Position numbers and translations under genes: made by a program
Assembly: GCA_024645175.1 (NCBI GenBank)
Contig: JAHEGB010000001.1
Coordinates: 1 to 64,000 of the forward strand
Length of the DNA stretch: 64,000 nucleotides
DNA from: Microbacteriaceae bacterium
Lineage (GTDB): Bacteria; Actinomycetota; Actinomycetes; Actinomycetales; Microbacteriaceae
Reading direction: 5' to 3'
Shown: positions 35,117-45,026 of the stretch, in pieces
Position numbering within the stretch: the first letter of the stretch is position 1
Layout of the letters: every line of letters begins with the position of its first letter
The notes under the pieces: model-generated
What the model saw: only the letters and a program-made list of their open reading frames with translations
Told to the model about the DNA's origin: nothing
Database searches by the model: none

Positions 35117-35895
35117 CGAATTGGCGAGCTAAGCAGACGCAGTCTTTTGCTAAATGCTTCAACGTGTGTAGCGGGTGCAAGAGGCCCGCCGAGGTCTATC
35201 CATGATTCAACAGGTCGAATCGCCTGCAGGCTGCTGAGCATCCAAACCTCGGTTTCAACTAGATCTGCCGGCTTCGCCTTTTCGATTCTGGTCTGCAAGC
35301 CCATTTGCTCTGCGATTGAAAAAACTTCGCGCCTGGTCACGCTATCTAGCCAGGTTGTCTCTGGCCCCGGTGCGCAGAGCACATCGCCTCGCCACCAGAC
35401 AATTGCACTGAGCGCACCTTCGGCGATGTGGCCAGAGTCGCTCAAGAGCACGGCTTCGTCTGCACCGAGCATGTTGGCGCGTCGTCTAAGTTGCAGGCCG
35501 AGGCTAAGGTCTGGGCCCTTAACTAGCGGGTTAGCGCGAGGGTCTGCCTCAGGAAACGTCCAGAGCACGGCAGGACCGAGAGCCTCGGGAGCCTCGCGCA
35601 ATCTGAGGTGCAACTGAGCGCCAACCGGCTGGTCGGTGTGCAGCTCAATTCGAGGAAACCAGCGGCCTTCAAGTGGCAGTTCGGCGATGACCAGTTCGAA
35701 GAACGGCTGCAGTTCAGAGGTTTGATCTGGCGAGAGATTGCTAACCCAGGCGCTGAAACGGTCGAAGTGCAGATCCAGATTTCTGGCCCGGCCGTCTTCA
35801 ACTAAGAAGCTATCGGCGACAGCGAGTTGAGTGCCAAGGCTAATCGGCACTTCAAAAAGGCCCTGCGACCCGAATCGCATTAGTTCGCTTGTCAT
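35113..35895 (-). CDS. pabC: Aminodeoxychorismate lyase/class IV aminotransferase
   Basis: A 260-residue PLP-dependent class IV protein. ARNLDLHFDRF near residue 36 and SDSGHIAEGALSAIVWW match the fold, as do the TRREVFSIAEQMG and SLQAIRPV segments near the end. The adjacent divergent pabB makes the 4-amino-4-deoxychorismate lyase of p-aminobenzoate synthesis the best assignment, but a branched-chain or D-amino acid aminotransferase cannot be excluded by sequence alone. AGGAG lies 4 nt before the ATG. Confidence 0.82.
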   Translation of the reverse strand: MTSELMRFGSQGLFEVPISLGTQLAVADSFLVEDGRARNLDLHFDRFSAWVSNLSPDQTSELQPFFELVIAELPLEGRWFPRIELHTDQPVGAQLHLRLREAPEALGPAVLWTFPEADPRANPLVKGPDLSLGLQLRRRANMLGADEAVLLSDSGHIAEGALSAIVWWRGDVLCAPGPETTWLDSVTRREVFSIAEQMGLQTRIEKAKPADLVETEVWMLSSLQAIRPVESWIDLGGPLAPATHVEAFSKRLRLLSSPIR

Positions 35896-35917
35896 CTCAC
35901 TCCTTTCGCCTGTTGTC

Positions 35918-35923
35918 TAATCT
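35918..35923 (+). promoter_or_regulatory. -10 hexamer of pabB, leaderless-type start
   Basis: TAATCT, 7 nt, GTG. The identical hexamer with the same 7-nt spacing precedes leuS. It lies in the 35-nt gap between the divergent pabC and pabB start codons. Confidence 0.5.
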
Positions 35924-35930
35924 AATAGTC

Positions 35931-37235
35931 GTGCCAATCTTCGTTGCCGACCTTAACGGTTGGGTGCATCCAGCAGATGTTTTCATCTCGCTGCACTCAA
36001 GCGACGAAAACGCATTTTGGCTAGATCGTGAGATTCACGCGACCGAGCCATTCAGCGTCATCGGAGCATCTTCTGAAGTGCTCAGCGATGACCAAGATTT
36101 TTCAGTGCTAAGGGCGGCGTTGAAGCCGCAAATTCAAGTTGAGCTGCCGTTCGCATTTAGACCCGGATTAGTTGGCTACGTGAGCTATGACGGAATATCT
36201 AAATTTCTGCAAATAGACCGAGCAATGGTTTTCGATCACGAAAACAAGATGATGTATTTCATCGGCGAGTTTGAAACTCAAGAACAGTTTGATGCTTGGC
36301 ACCATGCCGCACTGCTCAGGCTCGCACTCTGCGGAGGCGAGCAGGCGGCCTATCGAATGAACAACCAGCCGCTTGCAGCTAGTTCTAGTCGAGTGCGTCA
36401 TCTTGACGAGGAGTATCTCGCTCTCATCGAAGCCGCGCAATCGCACATTGCTTCTGGCGATGTTTATCAGCTGTGCCTCACCAACCAAATTGAAATGCAA
36501 GTCAACGGTGACTCGCTTCTGACTTTCTTGCAACTGCGCGAAATCAACCCGGCACCATTTGCTGCTTATCTAAAATTTGGCGACCAGAAGATTATTTCTT
36601 CTTCACCCGAGCAGTTCATCCGTGTTGATGAAAGCAATTTGATTTCGTCAAAGCCAATCAAGGGCACCCGTCGCCGTGATGCCGACCCTGCCATCGATAA
36701 GCAGCTTGCCGAGGAGCTGCGAAATGACGAAAAGGAACGCGCCGAGAATCTGATGATTGTCGACTTGATGAGAAACGATTTCGGCAGGGTGGCAGAGCCC
36801 GATTCGGTTCAGGTTGAGAAACTTTTCGATGTCGAAAGTTATGCCTCGGTTCACCAGCTGGTGAGCACTGTAAAAGCCAAGCTTGCGCAGGGTTTCACAG
36901 CGGTTGATGCCTTCGCAGCGGCTTTTCCGGGTGGGTCGATGACCGGAGCGCCGAAACACAGGGCCATGCAAATCATCGAGCAGCTCGAGGTAAAAGGCGC
37001 AGAGACCGGTCGTGGCGTCTACTCTGGCGCAATTGGCTATCTCACTCACGCGGGCGTTGCCGACTTCTCGATGACCATTCGAACCCTGGTTGTAGAGGGG
37101 CTGAATGCAACCATCGGCGTGGGTGGAGGCATCACAATCGATAGCGTTGCTGAACTAGAGCTAGAAGAGACCAAGTTGAAGGCCGCCGCTCTGCTTCGCG
37201 TGCTCGGCTCGCCAGATCCGTGGGCTAAGGGCTAA
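35931..37235 (+). CDS. pabB: Aminodeoxychorismate synthase component I
   Basis: Converts chorismate with ammonia to 4-amino-4-deoxychorismate for folate synthesis. The chorismate-binding domain is complete. The PIKGT motif, with the lysine that distinguishes PabB from TrpE (PIAGT), is near residue 243, followed by AENLMIVDLMRNDFGRV and the GGSMTGAPKHRAM segment. From GTG 35931 it has 434 aa; the track's TTG at 35889 adds residues that overlap pabC. No pabA amidotransferase is adjacent. It supports the same pathway as folC further upstream. Confidence 0.92.
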   Translation: MPIFVADLNGWVHPADVFISLHSSDENAFWLDREIHATEPFSVIGASSEVLSDDQDFSVLRAALKPQIQVELPFAFRPGLVGYVSYDGISKFLQIDRAMVFDHENKMMYFIGEFETQEQFDAWHHAALLRLALCGGEQAAYRMNNQPLAASSSRVRHLDEEYLALIEAAQSHIASGDVYQLCLTNQIEMQVNGDSLLTFLQLREINPAPFAAYLKFGDQKIISSSPEQFIRVDESNLISSKPIKGTRRRDADPAIDKQLAEELRNDEKERAENLMIVDLMRNDFGRVAEPDSVQVEKLFDVESYASVHQLVSTVKAKLAQGFTAVDAFAAAFPGGSMTGAPKHRAMQIIEQLEVKGAETGRGVYSGAIGYLTHAGVADFSMTIRTLVVEGLNATIGVGGGITIDSVAELELEETKLKAAALLRVLGSPDPWAKG

Positions 37236-37297
37236 TAACCCACAGTGCCAGATTCGCGGGCTCAGGGCCATTCGCCCACGGTGCTCGGTGCGATTGG

Positions 37298-37303
37298 TAA
37301 TCT
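37298..37303 (+). promoter_or_regulatory. -10 hexamer of leuS, leaderless-type start
   Basis: TAATCT, 7 nt, ATG, with no Shine-Dalgarno; same layout as pabB. No -35 stands out. Confidence 0.5.
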
Positions 37304-37310
37304 TGACCAG

Positions 37311-39797
37311 ATGTCTGAGCAAACAAACAACAACGAGTCTGAATACGACGTATTCGCCATTCAAGAGCGATGGCTTCCGGTCTGGGACGAGCTAAAGCCG
37401 TTCAATTCTGGAATTGAGGGCGACCCACGCCCGAAGAAATATGTTCTCGACATGTTTCCTTACCCATCTGGCGACCTGCACATGGGGCACGCAGAGGCCT
37501 ATGCACTTGGCGACGTAATCTCGCGCTACTGGGCGCAAAAAGGCTTCAACGTCATGCACCCGATTGGCTGGGACTCATTTGGTCTGCCAGCCGAAAACGC
37601 GGCAATCAAGCGTGGCCTCGACCCAAAGGGTTGGACATACGACAACATCGCTCAGCAGCGCGCTTCAATGCGCCGTTATGCGTGCTCGTTCGACTGGGAT
37701 CGCGTCTTGGTCACAAGCGACCCGATCTATTACCGCTGGAACCAGTGGCTCTTTCTTGAGTTCTATAACAAGGGTCTTGCATACCGCAAAAACTCGAACG
37801 TGAACTGGTGCCCAAGTTGCCAAACCGTTCTTGCAAACGAGCAGGTTGTTCAAGGTCTTTGCGAGCGCTGTGACAGCGTCGTAACCAAGAAAGCGCTGAC
37901 TCAGTGGTATTTCAAAGTCACCGACTATGCAGATCGTCTCTTGGATGATCTCGACACTCTTGAGGGCAGCTGGCCGTCAAAGGTGCTCACGATGCAGCGC
38001 AACTGGATCGGCCGCTCAAGGGGTGCAGAAGTTCAGTTTGAAATCGAAGGTCGCAGCGAACCGGTTTCTGTTTATACAACTCGACCAGACACGCTTTATG
38101 GTGCGACCTTCATGGTCGTTGCTGCAGACAGCGATCTTGCCGCCGAACTCGCAGCGATGTCTTCGCCAGAAGTGCGCATGCAGTTTCAGGCTTACCTAGA
38201 CGAGGTCAAGAAGTCGAACGACATTGAGCGTCTGGCCACAGACCGCAAGAAGACCGGCATTGAACTAGGCATGCACGCCATCAACCCGCTGAGCGGCGAG
38301 CGTTTGCCAATCTGGGCCTCTGACTATGTGCTTGCCGACTACGGCACCGGCGCGATCATGGCTGTTCCGGCCCACGACGACCGCGACTACGAGTTCGCAA
38401 AGGCCTTCGACCTGCCGATTCGCCAGGTTGTCGACACTGGCGAGGGCAACCCATCGGTGATTGGTTTTGCAACCGTCGGCGAAGGAACCCTGGTCAACTC
38501 AGGCCCGCTCGATGGGCTCGGCAAGAAAGACGCAATCGCCAAGGCGATCGAGATTTTGGCGCAGCAGGGCAAGGGCAAAGCGGCCAAGAACTTTAGATTG
38601 CGCGACTGGCTAATCTCACGTCAGCGTTACTGGGGAACCCCGATTCCGATCATTCACTGCGACAGCTGCGGCGAAGTGCCTGTACCAGCAGATCAGTTGC
38701 CGGTCGAATTGCCTTCGGCCGAAGGTCTAGACCTAAAGCCAAAGGGAACCTCGCCGCTCGGTGGAGCAGTCGACTGGGTAAACGTGAAGTGCCCGAAGTG
38801 CGGTGCTGACGCAAAGCGCGACACAGACACCATGGATACCTTCGTTGATTCGTCTTGGTACTTCTTGCGTTTCTTGTCACCAAAGTCTGAAGAAGTTGCC
38901 TTTCCGAAAGACGCGGCAGGCGAGTGGGCTCCGGTTGACCAGTATGTCGGTGGAGTGACCCACGCAATTCTGCACCTTTTGTATGCACGCTTCTTCACAA
39001 AGGTTCTGCATGACCTAGGTCACGTCGATTTCGAAGAACCATTCACTCGATTACTTAACCAGGGCATGGTTCTCATGAATGGTTCGGCAATGTCTAAGTC
39101 GCGCGGAAACCTCGTGACTCTTAGCAGCCAGCTTGATGAGCACGGCGTTGACGCAATTCGTCTAACCATGGCTTTTGCTGGCCCACCAGAAGACGACATC
39201 GACTGGGCTGACGTTTCACCGGCCGGCTCGGCAAAGTTCTTGGCTCGCGCCTGGCGTGCGGCAAACGACGTTGAATCTGCGGTTGGCGTCGACTTCTCTG
39301 CCGGAAACAAAGAACTTCGCAAGGCGACCCACTCGTTCTTGCGCGATTTCGCACCGGCTATCGAAGGTTTCAAGTTCAACGTCGGTGTTGCCAAGATCAT
39401 GGAGCTTGTCAACGCGCTGCGCAAGGCTATCGACGGCGCTGCCGGCGCTGCAGACCCAGCTGTTCGCGAAGCTGCTGAAGTTGTGGCTAAGGCTCTGTCA
39501 CTGTTTGCGCCTTATACGGCAGAAGACATGTGGGCGAAGCTAGGTCATCAACCAGGCGTCGCTCTCGCCGGATTACAAGAGGCCGACACTTCACTTCTCG
39601 TCGAGAGCTCAGTTACGGCCGTTGTTCAGGTTGACGGAAAACTTCGCGACAAGTTTGAGGTTTCTGTCGATGTGACCGAAGCAGAGTTGCGCGAATTGGC
39701 CTTCGAATCTGAAAACGTCAAACGTGCGATCGGCGACAAAGAAGTAGCGAACGTCATTATTCGGGCGCCAAAACTTGTAAACATCGCAACCAAGTAA
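37311..39797 (+). CDS. leuS: Leucine--tRNA ligase
   Basis: Class I synthetase charging tRNA-Leu. The HIGH motif is HMGH in [14 protein letters not shown] and the KMSKS loop is AMSKSRGN. The editing domain carries a [12 protein letters not shown]-type sequence ([16 protein letters not shown]). From ATG 37311 ([21 protein letters not shown]) it has 828 residues, a normal length; the track's GTG at 37245 adds an unconserved extension. A strong terminator follows. Confidence 0.97.
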   Translation: MSEQTNNNESEYDVFAIQERWLPVWDELKPFNSGIEGDPRPKKYVLDMFPYPSGDLHMGHAEAYALGDVISRYWAQKGFNVMHPIGWDSFGLPAENAAIKRGLDPKGWTYDNIAQQRASMRRYACSFDWDRVLVTSDPIYYRWNQWLFLEFYNKGLAYRKNSNVNWCPSCQTVLANEQVVQGLCERCDSVVTKKALTQWYFKVTDYADRLLDDLDTLEGSWPSKVLTMQRNWIGRSRGAEVQFEIEGRSEPVSVYTTRPDTLYGATFMVVAADSDLAAELAAMSSPEVRMQFQAYLDEVKKSNDIERLATDRKKTGIELGMHAINPLSGERLPIWASDYVLADYGTGAIMAVPAHDDRDYEFAKAFDLPIRQVVDTGEGNPSVIGFATVGEGTLVNSGPLDGLGKKDAIAKAIEILAQQGKGKAAKNFRLRDWLISRQRYWGTPIPIIHCDSCGEVPVPADQLPVELPSAEGLDLKPKGTSPLGGAVDWVNVKCPKCGADAKRDTDTMDTFVDSSWYFLRFLSPKSEEVAFPKDAAGEWAPVDQYVGGVTHAILHLLYARFFTKVLHDLGHVDFEEPFTRLLNQGMVLMNGSAMSKSRGNLVTLSSQLDEHGVDAIRLTMAFAGPPEDDIDWADVSPAGSAKFLARAWRAANDVESAVGVDFSAGNKELRKATHSFLRDFAPAIEGFKFNVGVAKIMELVNALRKAIDGAAGAADPAVREAAEVVAKALSLFAPYTAEDMWAKLGHQPGVALAGLQEADTSLLVESSVTAVVQVDGKLRDKFEVSVDVTEAELRELAFESENVKRAIGDKEVANVIIRAPKLVNIATK

Positions 39798-39811
39798 TTA
39801 GTTTTCAACAG

Positions 39812-39857
39812 AACTAGCAAGCCACCTCATACAGGATTGAGGTGGCTCTAGTTTTTT
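39812..39857 (+). terminator. Terminator after leuS, abutting comEA
   Basis: AGCCACCTCA and TGAGGTGGCT pair perfectly around an 8-nt loop, with outer AACTAG/CTAGTT pairs and a run of six T. The T run ends 3 nt before the comEA ATG, so comEA has no room for its own leader. Confidence 0.88.
39849..39854 (+). promoter_or_regulatory. -10 candidate of comEA inside the leuS terminator
   Basis: TAGTTT, 6 nt, ATG: the right arm and T tract of the leuS terminator also fit the leaderless -10 pattern of this genome. No Shine-Dalgarno is present for comEA. Confidence 0.35.
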
Positions 39858-39860
39858 GTG

Positions 39861-40481
39861 ATGAATTCTTTGCGAGAAAGAGCCCTTGCTGCGTTGGCAA
39901 CCGCATCAACTCTCAATCGCAAAATCATGCTGTTGCTATTTCTGATTTTGGTTGCCATTGGTGCGATTCTCATCGCTCTGAATTCACCAAAGCCCTATGC
40001 AAATGCTTCAGGGTTGCAAACTCCGCAAGCAACAGAGTCAACGCTTTCGATTAGCGTCGCAGAAAACTTTGTGCATCTAGTTGGCGAGGTAGCCAACCCC
40101 GGAATCTACAAATTGCCCTCGGGTTCACGACTGTTCGACGCAGTTCTTGCCGCCGGGGGTTTCACCGAGCTGGCAGATCAATCAAGTGTGAACCTAGCTC
40201 GCGAGATTTCAGATGGTGAGCAGATTGTTGTTCTGGCATCTGGAGTTAGTCAATCGATTGGTCAAACTGGTTCAACGACAAGTCAGACAAAACAAATTTC
40301 GCTGAATCGCGCTTCGCAGTTAGAACTCGAGTCGCTTCCGGGAGTAGGCCCCGCGCTTGCTGGCCGAATGGTCGACTGGCGCGCCGCCAACGGTGGCTTC
40401 AAGAAGAAGCAAGACCTGATGAAAGTCAGCGGAATCGGTCAAAAGCTGTTCGCTGGCATAGAGGCTCTGGTGACACTTTGA
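39861..40481 (+). CDS. comEA: ComEA family DNA-binding competence protein
   Basis: Membrane-anchored receptor for double-stranded DNA during uptake. From ATG 39861 it has 206 residues: an N-terminal membrane helix (residues 18-36), an SLBB domain (VHLVGEVANPGIYKLPSGSRLFDAV) and C-terminal helix-hairpin-helix repeats (LNRASQLELESLPGVGPALAGRM). comEC follows after 13 nt. No pilus or DprA genes are in the window, so competence is not shown by this locus alone. Confidence 0.93.
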   Translation: MNSLRERALAALATASTLNRKIMLLLFLILVAIGAILIALNSPKPYANASGLQTPQATESTLSISVAENFVHLVGEVANPGIYKLPSGSRLFDAVLAAGGFTELADQSSVNLAREISDGEQIVVLASGVSQSIGQTGSTTSQTKQISLNRASQLELESLPGVGPALAGRMVDWRAANGGFKKKQDLMKVSGIGQKLFAGIEALVTL

Positions 40482-40494
40482 TTCTGGTGAAACT

Positions 40495-42495
40495 TTGAGT
40501 TTGGTGGCGTTGGCCGCATTCAGCTGGTGTCTGGCACTGGGGCTCGAAACAGCTAATTGGTGGCCGTTGTGCACGCTTGCCTCGGTTTGCGCAGTTATCT
40601 TGGGCTTTTTGCGCCTGCCGCTTCGGGCTCTAGCGCAAGCGGCTCTGCTGATCGTGGGCACCGCAGCCTTGGTTGTGCTTAGTTGGTGGTTGCACCAAGG
40701 CTCGGCTAGTTCTGTCAATCCCGTGCAGCCAAACTTTGGTTGGCCGTTCAATGAGTTGCGGCGCTTATCGCAGGCGGCAAATGTTGGTGTTTCACCTGAC
40801 GCCCAAGCCCTGACTCTTGGCCTAGCCATCGGTGATTCATCGCAAGCCAGCCAGCAACTTATCGCCGACATGAAGATTGTGTCGTTGACCCACCTTGTTG
40901 CAGTTTCGGGGGCGAACTGCGCAATCGTTGTCGGAGCTGTTTATCTTTTGCTTCGAAAATTCGGGCTTCGCACGCGCGTTTTCTCTTCAATCGCAGTTCT
41001 TATCTTTTACGTGTTCTTGGTGGGAGCGCAGGCGAGCGTTCTCAGAGCCGCTGTCATGGCGGGGGCGGTTATGCTCTCGATCCTTTTTGGTCGAAAGACG
41101 AATCCGGTCGTCATTCTCTCGCTTGCGGCGACAGCATTGCTGGTTGCTGACACTAGGCAGGCGACTAGCTTTTCTTTTGCCTTGTCTGTTGCCGCTACCG
41201 CCGGAATTCTCGTTCTTGCGCCCTCACTTTACGAAAGACTTAAGAAGCGACTTTTCAAGCCGATCGCGCTCGCGCTTGCAGTGAGCATTGCCTCGCAACT
41301 CATGTGCTTTCCGATTCTCTTGCAACTTCAAGATGGGCTTGCAACCTACTCGCTAATCGCGAACCTTCTCTGCGAGCCGCTTGTCGCTCAGATTACCGTG
41401 CTCTCACTCATTGCAGTTTCTGTTTCATGGGTTACCCCTGTGTCATCGGTCATTTTCTATCTCGCCTCGCTTGCGTCTGCGCTAATTGCGTCGGTAACTC
41501 ACCTCTTCGCGAACCTTCCGCTAGCCACGGCAAGCTGGTTGCCAGGCACTCTCGGCACTCTGCTAGCAATTCTGCTTGCTGCAAGTTCGGCAGTTTGGCT
41601 GAAAGCGAAGAGTGCCAGCTCACGCTTCAGCGCTGGCACGGTTGCACTGCTTTGCCTAACGGCATCCTTTGCTGGGCTAGCTAATTCGGCTGTTCAGCTG
41701 TCGAGCTGGCCTCAGCAAGATTGGCAAATCGCAAGTTGCGACGTAGGGCAGGGCGATGCAACGGTTGTGCGCTCAAACGAGAAGGTTGCCCTTATCGACG
41801 TTGGCAGGTTCGACCCGAAAATCGATACCTGCTTGAACCAATTGGGGGTCAACCGAATTGATCTATTGGTTCTTACCCACTTCGACTTTGACCATGTGGG
41901 CGGATTGGCTGGGGCACTGAGTGGGCGCAGCGTTGACATCGCATTGCTTTCGCCTTTCGAAGACCTCAGACCCGCAGTTAACAAAACCCGCGAGATGTTG
42001 AACCAAGCCCAGGCAAAAACCGTTTTTGCAGAACGCGGAATGTCTGGTTCGGTTGGCAGGGTCGAGTGGAGCGTGCTTTCTCCGAGCAAGACTGCTTCTG
42101 AGGCTGAAGACTCGAACGACGCCAGCATCACGATGTTGTTTCGCTTCGAAGACTTCTCGCTGTTGACGCTCGCCGATCTGGGTGAGAAGGGGCAAATGCG
42201 CATTGCAAGCGAAAACTCCGGCTGGCTAAGCCCTTGGGTGCGAAGCCACGAGCTGGTCATGAAGGTTTCACACCACGGCTCGGCAGATCAATATGCCGAG
42301 TTCATTGAATATCTGAAGCCAGAAGTGGCGCTGATCTCGGTTGGCCGGTCTAACGGCTATGGGCATCCAACAAAGCGCACGCTCAACCTGCTTTCTCGCA
42401 CCTCGAGCATCATCTGTCGAACTGACCTGCTCGGGTCAATAGGTGTTAGTCGAAGTTCAGATGGCTTCAGCTTCGCTGCTTCGGGTGCAAGTTAG
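40495..42495 (+). CDS. comEC: ComEC/Rec2 family competence protein
   Basis: Membrane channel passing single-stranded DNA into the cell. It has 666 residues: N-terminal helices, the Competence domain (HLVAVSGANCAIVVGAVY), about ten helices in all, and a C-terminal metallo-beta-lactamase-like domain with LTHFDFDHVGGL and VSHHGSADQY. The start is TTG 40495 behind GGTGA; GTG 40504 is an alternative. It lies between comEA and holA, the usual actinobacterial order. Confidence 0.93.
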   Translation: MSLVALAAFSWCLALGLETANWWPLCTLASVCAVILGFLRLPLRALAQAALLIVGTAALVVLSWWLHQGSASSVNPVQPNFGWPFNELRRLSQAANVGVSPDAQALTLGLAIGDSSQASQQLIADMKIVSLTHLVAVSGANCAIVVGAVYLLLRKFGLRTRVFSSIAVLIFYVFLVGAQASVLRAAVMAGAVMLSILFGRKTNPVVILSLAATALLVADTRQATSFSFALSVAATAGILVLAPSLYERLKKRLFKPIALALAVSIASQLMCFPILLQLQDGLATYSLIANLLCEPLVAQITVLSLIAVSVSWVTPVSSVIFYLASLASALIASVTHLFANLPLATASWLPGTLGTLLAILLAASSAVWLKAKSASSRFSAGTVALLCLTASFAGLANSAVQLSSWPQQDWQIASCDVGQGDATVVRSNEKVALIDVGRFDPKIDTCLNQLGVNRIDLLVLTHFDFDHVGGLAGALSGRSVDIALLSPFEDLRPAVNKTREMLNQAQAKTVFAERGMSGSVGRVEWSVLSPSKTASEAEDSNDASITMLFRFEDFSLLTLADLGEKGQMRIASENSGWLSPWVRSHELVMKVSHHGSADQYAEFIEYLKPEVALISVGRSNGYGHPTKRTLNLLSRTSSIICRTDLLGSIGVSRSSDGFSFAASGAS

Positions 42496-42498
42496 GCT
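42493..42498 (+). promoter_or_regulatory. -10 hexamer of holA, leaderless-type start
   Basis: TAGGCT, 6 nt, GTG. Its first three bases are the comEC stop codon. holA could also be read through from comEC. Confidence 0.35.
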
Positions 42499-42504
42499 TG
42501 TCGG

Positions 42505-43485
42505 GTGGCAAAGTCAAAGCAAATCGAGTGGCGCAAGATAACGCCACATCCGGTGATTTTGGCTTTCGGCCCTGAAGACTATTTGACTTCTCGAACCATT
42601 CGCTCGGTGCGCGAACAACTTCGAGCAGCAGACCAAAATCTCGACGTTCAAGAAATCGACGCAAGCGACTACTACGCCGGTCAGCTAGCAGATCTCACGA
42701 GCCCTTCGTTATTTGCCGAGCCAAAGTTGCTCATAATTAGAGCTACCGAACGCTGCACCGACGAACTCATTGCAGACGGCATTGCCTATTTAGAAGCACC
42801 AACGCCCGATGCCGCTGTGATCTTCGTGCACAGCGGTGCAACCGTTCGAGGCAAGAAGCTTCTTGATGCAATTAGGGCAACAGCTCAAGCGGCCGAAGTT
42901 CTGTGCCCAAAGATCAAAAAAGAAGCAGAGCGAGCCGCCTTCATAAATGCCGAGTTTGCCACCGAGGGTCGTCAAATCACCGCAGGTGCAGTTCGCGCAC
43001 TGCTTGATGCCTTTAGCGAAGGATTGGCCGAGTTAGCGGCAGCCTGCAGTCAGTTGCTGCAAGATTCAGCGCTAACCATCAACGAAGAAATCGTTGATGC
43101 TTACTATGGCGGCAGGGTAGAGACCACTTCTTGGAAAATTAGCGACGCAGCGATGGCTGCAAGACCAGCCGAAGCGCTCTCGCAGTTGCGACACGCCCTA
43201 TCAACTGGAATCGACCCGGTTCCGATCGTTTCAACTCTTGCCAGCACGCTTAGGCAGTCTGCCAAAATCTTTGGCAATCGTTCAGTAACCGCGGTTTCGC
43301 TCGGCGTAGAGCCTTGGAAATTCGAGAAGATGCGCAACAGCATCGCCGGCTGGACAGAAGATGGTTTAGCCCGCGCAATTAATGCCTGCGTAGAGGCAGA
43401 CGCGGCGGCAAAGGGTGCCGAGCGAGATGCCGATTATTCGCTTGAGAAGTTGGTATTGCTAATCGCTACTAAGGGAGTCAAGTGA
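42505..43485 (+). CDS. holA: DNA polymerase III delta subunit
   Basis: Clamp-loader subunit that opens the beta sliding clamp. The 326-residue sequence has the delta pattern: LAFGPEDYLTSRTIRSVRE near residue 17, LFAEPKLLIIRA near 75, and the C-terminal PWKFEKMRNSIAGWTEDGLARAI. It starts with GTG at 42505. Its stop overlaps the start of the MFS gene by 4 nt. Confidence 0.93.
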   Translation: MAKSKQIEWRKITPHPVILAFGPEDYLTSRTIRSVREQLRAADQNLDVQEIDASDYYAGQLADLTSPSLFAEPKLLIIRATERCTDELIADGIAYLEAPTPDAAVIFVHSGATVRGKKLLDAIRATAQAAEVLCPKIKKEAERAAFINAEFATEGRQITAGAVRALLDAFSEGLAELAAACSQLLQDSALTINEEIVDAYYGGRVETTSWKISDAAMAARPAEALSQLRHALSTGIDPVPIVSTLASTLRQSAKIFGNRSVTAVSLGVEPWKFEKMRNSIAGWTEDGLARAINACVEADAAAKGAERDADYSLEKLVLLIATKGVK

Positions 43486-44678
43486 AACGCCGAGTAGCAG
43501 TCTCTAGTTTTCTAGCTTTGATATTTATTTCGCTAATCTTGCGTCCGCCGATCGCGCAGATTGGCCCGCTGCTTCAAGAGATAACCGCAAGCCTGTCGTT
43601 GACCCCAGCAGAGGCTTCTTTCTTGACTGCAATTCCCGTTTTTTGTTTTGGGCTTGGTGCCTTCTTGAGCCCCTGGATGATGCGCAGATTCGGCTTGAAC
43701 CACAGCATGTTTGCGGTCTTGCTCATTCTCGCGGTCAGCGTCGCGGCCAGAGTTTGGTTCGGCTTTTCTGGTCTGCTGCTCGGCACTGTCTTGGTCGGCC
43801 TTGCCATTGCCGTTTCCAACGTGCTGTTGCCAATCTTTGTGCGAAACGACTTTGGCGAGCGTGCATCGATGGTGACATCTATTTACACAACTTTGCTTGC
43901 AATCGCGGCTAGCTTCACAGCAGCCGTCGCTGTTCTGTTCAGTGACAGCCTTGGCGGATGGCAAAATGCAACACTGGTCGTTCTCTTGCCAGCGGTGCTA
44001 GCAATTTTGTTCTGGATTCCGAGACTGCGAACTGCCGAGCCGCACATCCAGGTGACTGCGCACTCGGCAAAGAGCGAGGCCAGAGCGGTTTATCGTTCAC
44101 CATTGGCCTGGGCAATTCTCGGTTTCTTCGGTTTTCAATCTCTAGGTTTCTATGCACTGCTCGGCTGGTTGCCATCGATGCTTATTTCGACCGGAATGCA
44201 ACCGGCTGCCGCTGGTGCTTACCTCGGCTTGGCAACGGCAATCGGCATTCCAAGCGGATTCGCTCTCGCTCCGCTTATTTCTAAACTTAAGAACCTTTCT
44301 TGGTTGGCAGCTGGAGCTTCGGCTGTCACAACTTCAGGATTCTCGGTTCTCGCTTTTATTTTGGCCACAGATTCTGCAGACAACGCTGCGTTCTTGATCT
44401 TGGCAAGCGTTCTAATTTCAGTCGGTCAAACGGCGACTTTTCCGGTGTCGCTATCGCTAGTTGCCACTCGCGCATCGACCCACGCGCAAACCACGGTGCT
44501 CTCGGCATTCAGTCAAGGCTGGGGTTATCTAATCTCTGGTTTCGGCACATTCGCATTTGGTGCGATGGCAGCAGCTTTCGCAAGTTGGACTGTTGTCGCA
44601 TTCACCATTGCAGGCATTAGTGCCGCACAAATTGCGATCGGTTTCTATGCCGGTCGCGATTCAAAAATTGCAGCCTAG
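43482..44678 (+). CDS. MFS transporter, CynX/NimT type
   Basis: A 398-residue protein with 12 predicted membrane helices. RPPIAQIGPLLQEI at the start and the LGLATAIGIPSGFALAPLI segment resemble the CynX/NimT (cyanate and 2-nitroimidazole) branch of the major facilitator superfamily. The substrate is unknown and no cyanase is adjacent. It starts with GTG overlapping holA by 4 nt (translational coupling) and ends at a shared bidirectional terminator opposite rpsT. Confidence 0.8.
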   Translation: MKRRVAVSSFLALIFISLILRPPIAQIGPLLQEITASLSLTPAEASFLTAIPVFCFGLGAFLSPWMMRRFGLNHSMFAVLLILAVSVAARVWFGFSGLLLGTVLVGLAIAVSNVLLPIFVRNDFGERASMVTSIYTTLLAIAASFTAAVAVLFSDSLGGWQNATLVVLLPAVLAILFWIPRLRTAEPHIQVTAHSAKSEARAVYRSPLAWAILGFFGFQSLGFYALLGWLPSMLISTGMQPAAAGAYLGLATAIGIPSGFALAPLISKLKNLSWLAAGASAVTTSGFSVLAFILATDSADNAAFLILASVLISVGQTATFPVSLSLVATRASTHAQTTVLSAFSQGWGYLISGFGTFAFGAMAAAFASWTVVAFTIAGISAAQIAIGFYAGRDSKIAA

Positions 44679-44685
44679 TTAAACA

Positions 44686-44716
44686 AAGAACCCCGCCGAT
44701 AAACGACGGGGTTCTT
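44686..44716. terminator. Bidirectional terminator between the MFS gene and rpsT
   Basis: AAGAACCCCG and CGGGGTTCTT form a 10-bp stem, with two more inner G-C pairs around ATAAA. The T run is better on the minus strand, so it serves rpsT most clearly. Confidence 0.85.
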
Positions 44717-44728
44717 ATAAAGAATTGA

Positions 44729-44992
44729 CTACTTTAGGTCAGCTGCCTTCTTAGCAATTGCTGACTTGCGGTTAGCGGCCTGGTTCTTGTGGATTACTCC
44801 CTTTGATACGGCCTTGTCTAGCTTCTTGGTAGCGGTCTTGACTGCCTCGGCTGCTTTCGCCTTGTCTCCGGCTGCAACTGCTTCGCGAGCTGCACGGATA
44901 GCGGTCTTGAGCTCGCTCTTAACTGCCTTGTTGCGCTCAGCTGCCTTTGCGTTGGTGCCAATTCGCTTAATCTGCGACTTGATGTTTGCCAT
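44729..44992 (-). CDS. rpsT: 30S ribosomal protein S20
   Basis: Small-subunit protein. The start [29 protein letters not shown] and the end [18 protein letters not shown] are diagnostic. Length (87 aa) is normal. The ATG at 44992 has only a weak ribosome binding site. A 14-bp palindrome lies in the leader. It diverges from lepA, as in many actinobacteria. Confidence 0.98.
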   Translation of the reverse strand: MANIKSQIKRIGTNAKAAERNKAVKSELKTAIRAAREAVAAGDKAKAAEAVKTATKKLDKAVSKGVIHKNQAANRKSAIAKKAADLK

Positions 44993-45012
44993 GTTTCACT
45001 TTCGTTTTTAGC

Positions 45013-45026
45013 CGTTCGCGCGAACG
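45013..45026. repeat. 14-bp palindrome in the rpsT leader
   Basis: CGTTCGCGCGAACG is a perfect palindrome 21 nt upstream of the rpsT ATG. As RNA it is self-complementary and could form a short hairpin or dimerise; as DNA it could be an operator. Confidence 0.5.

Noticed and set aside
40320-40871. 183-aa minus-strand ORF across comEA/comEC
   Set aside because: Overlaps the coding parts of two well-supported genes on the other strand.
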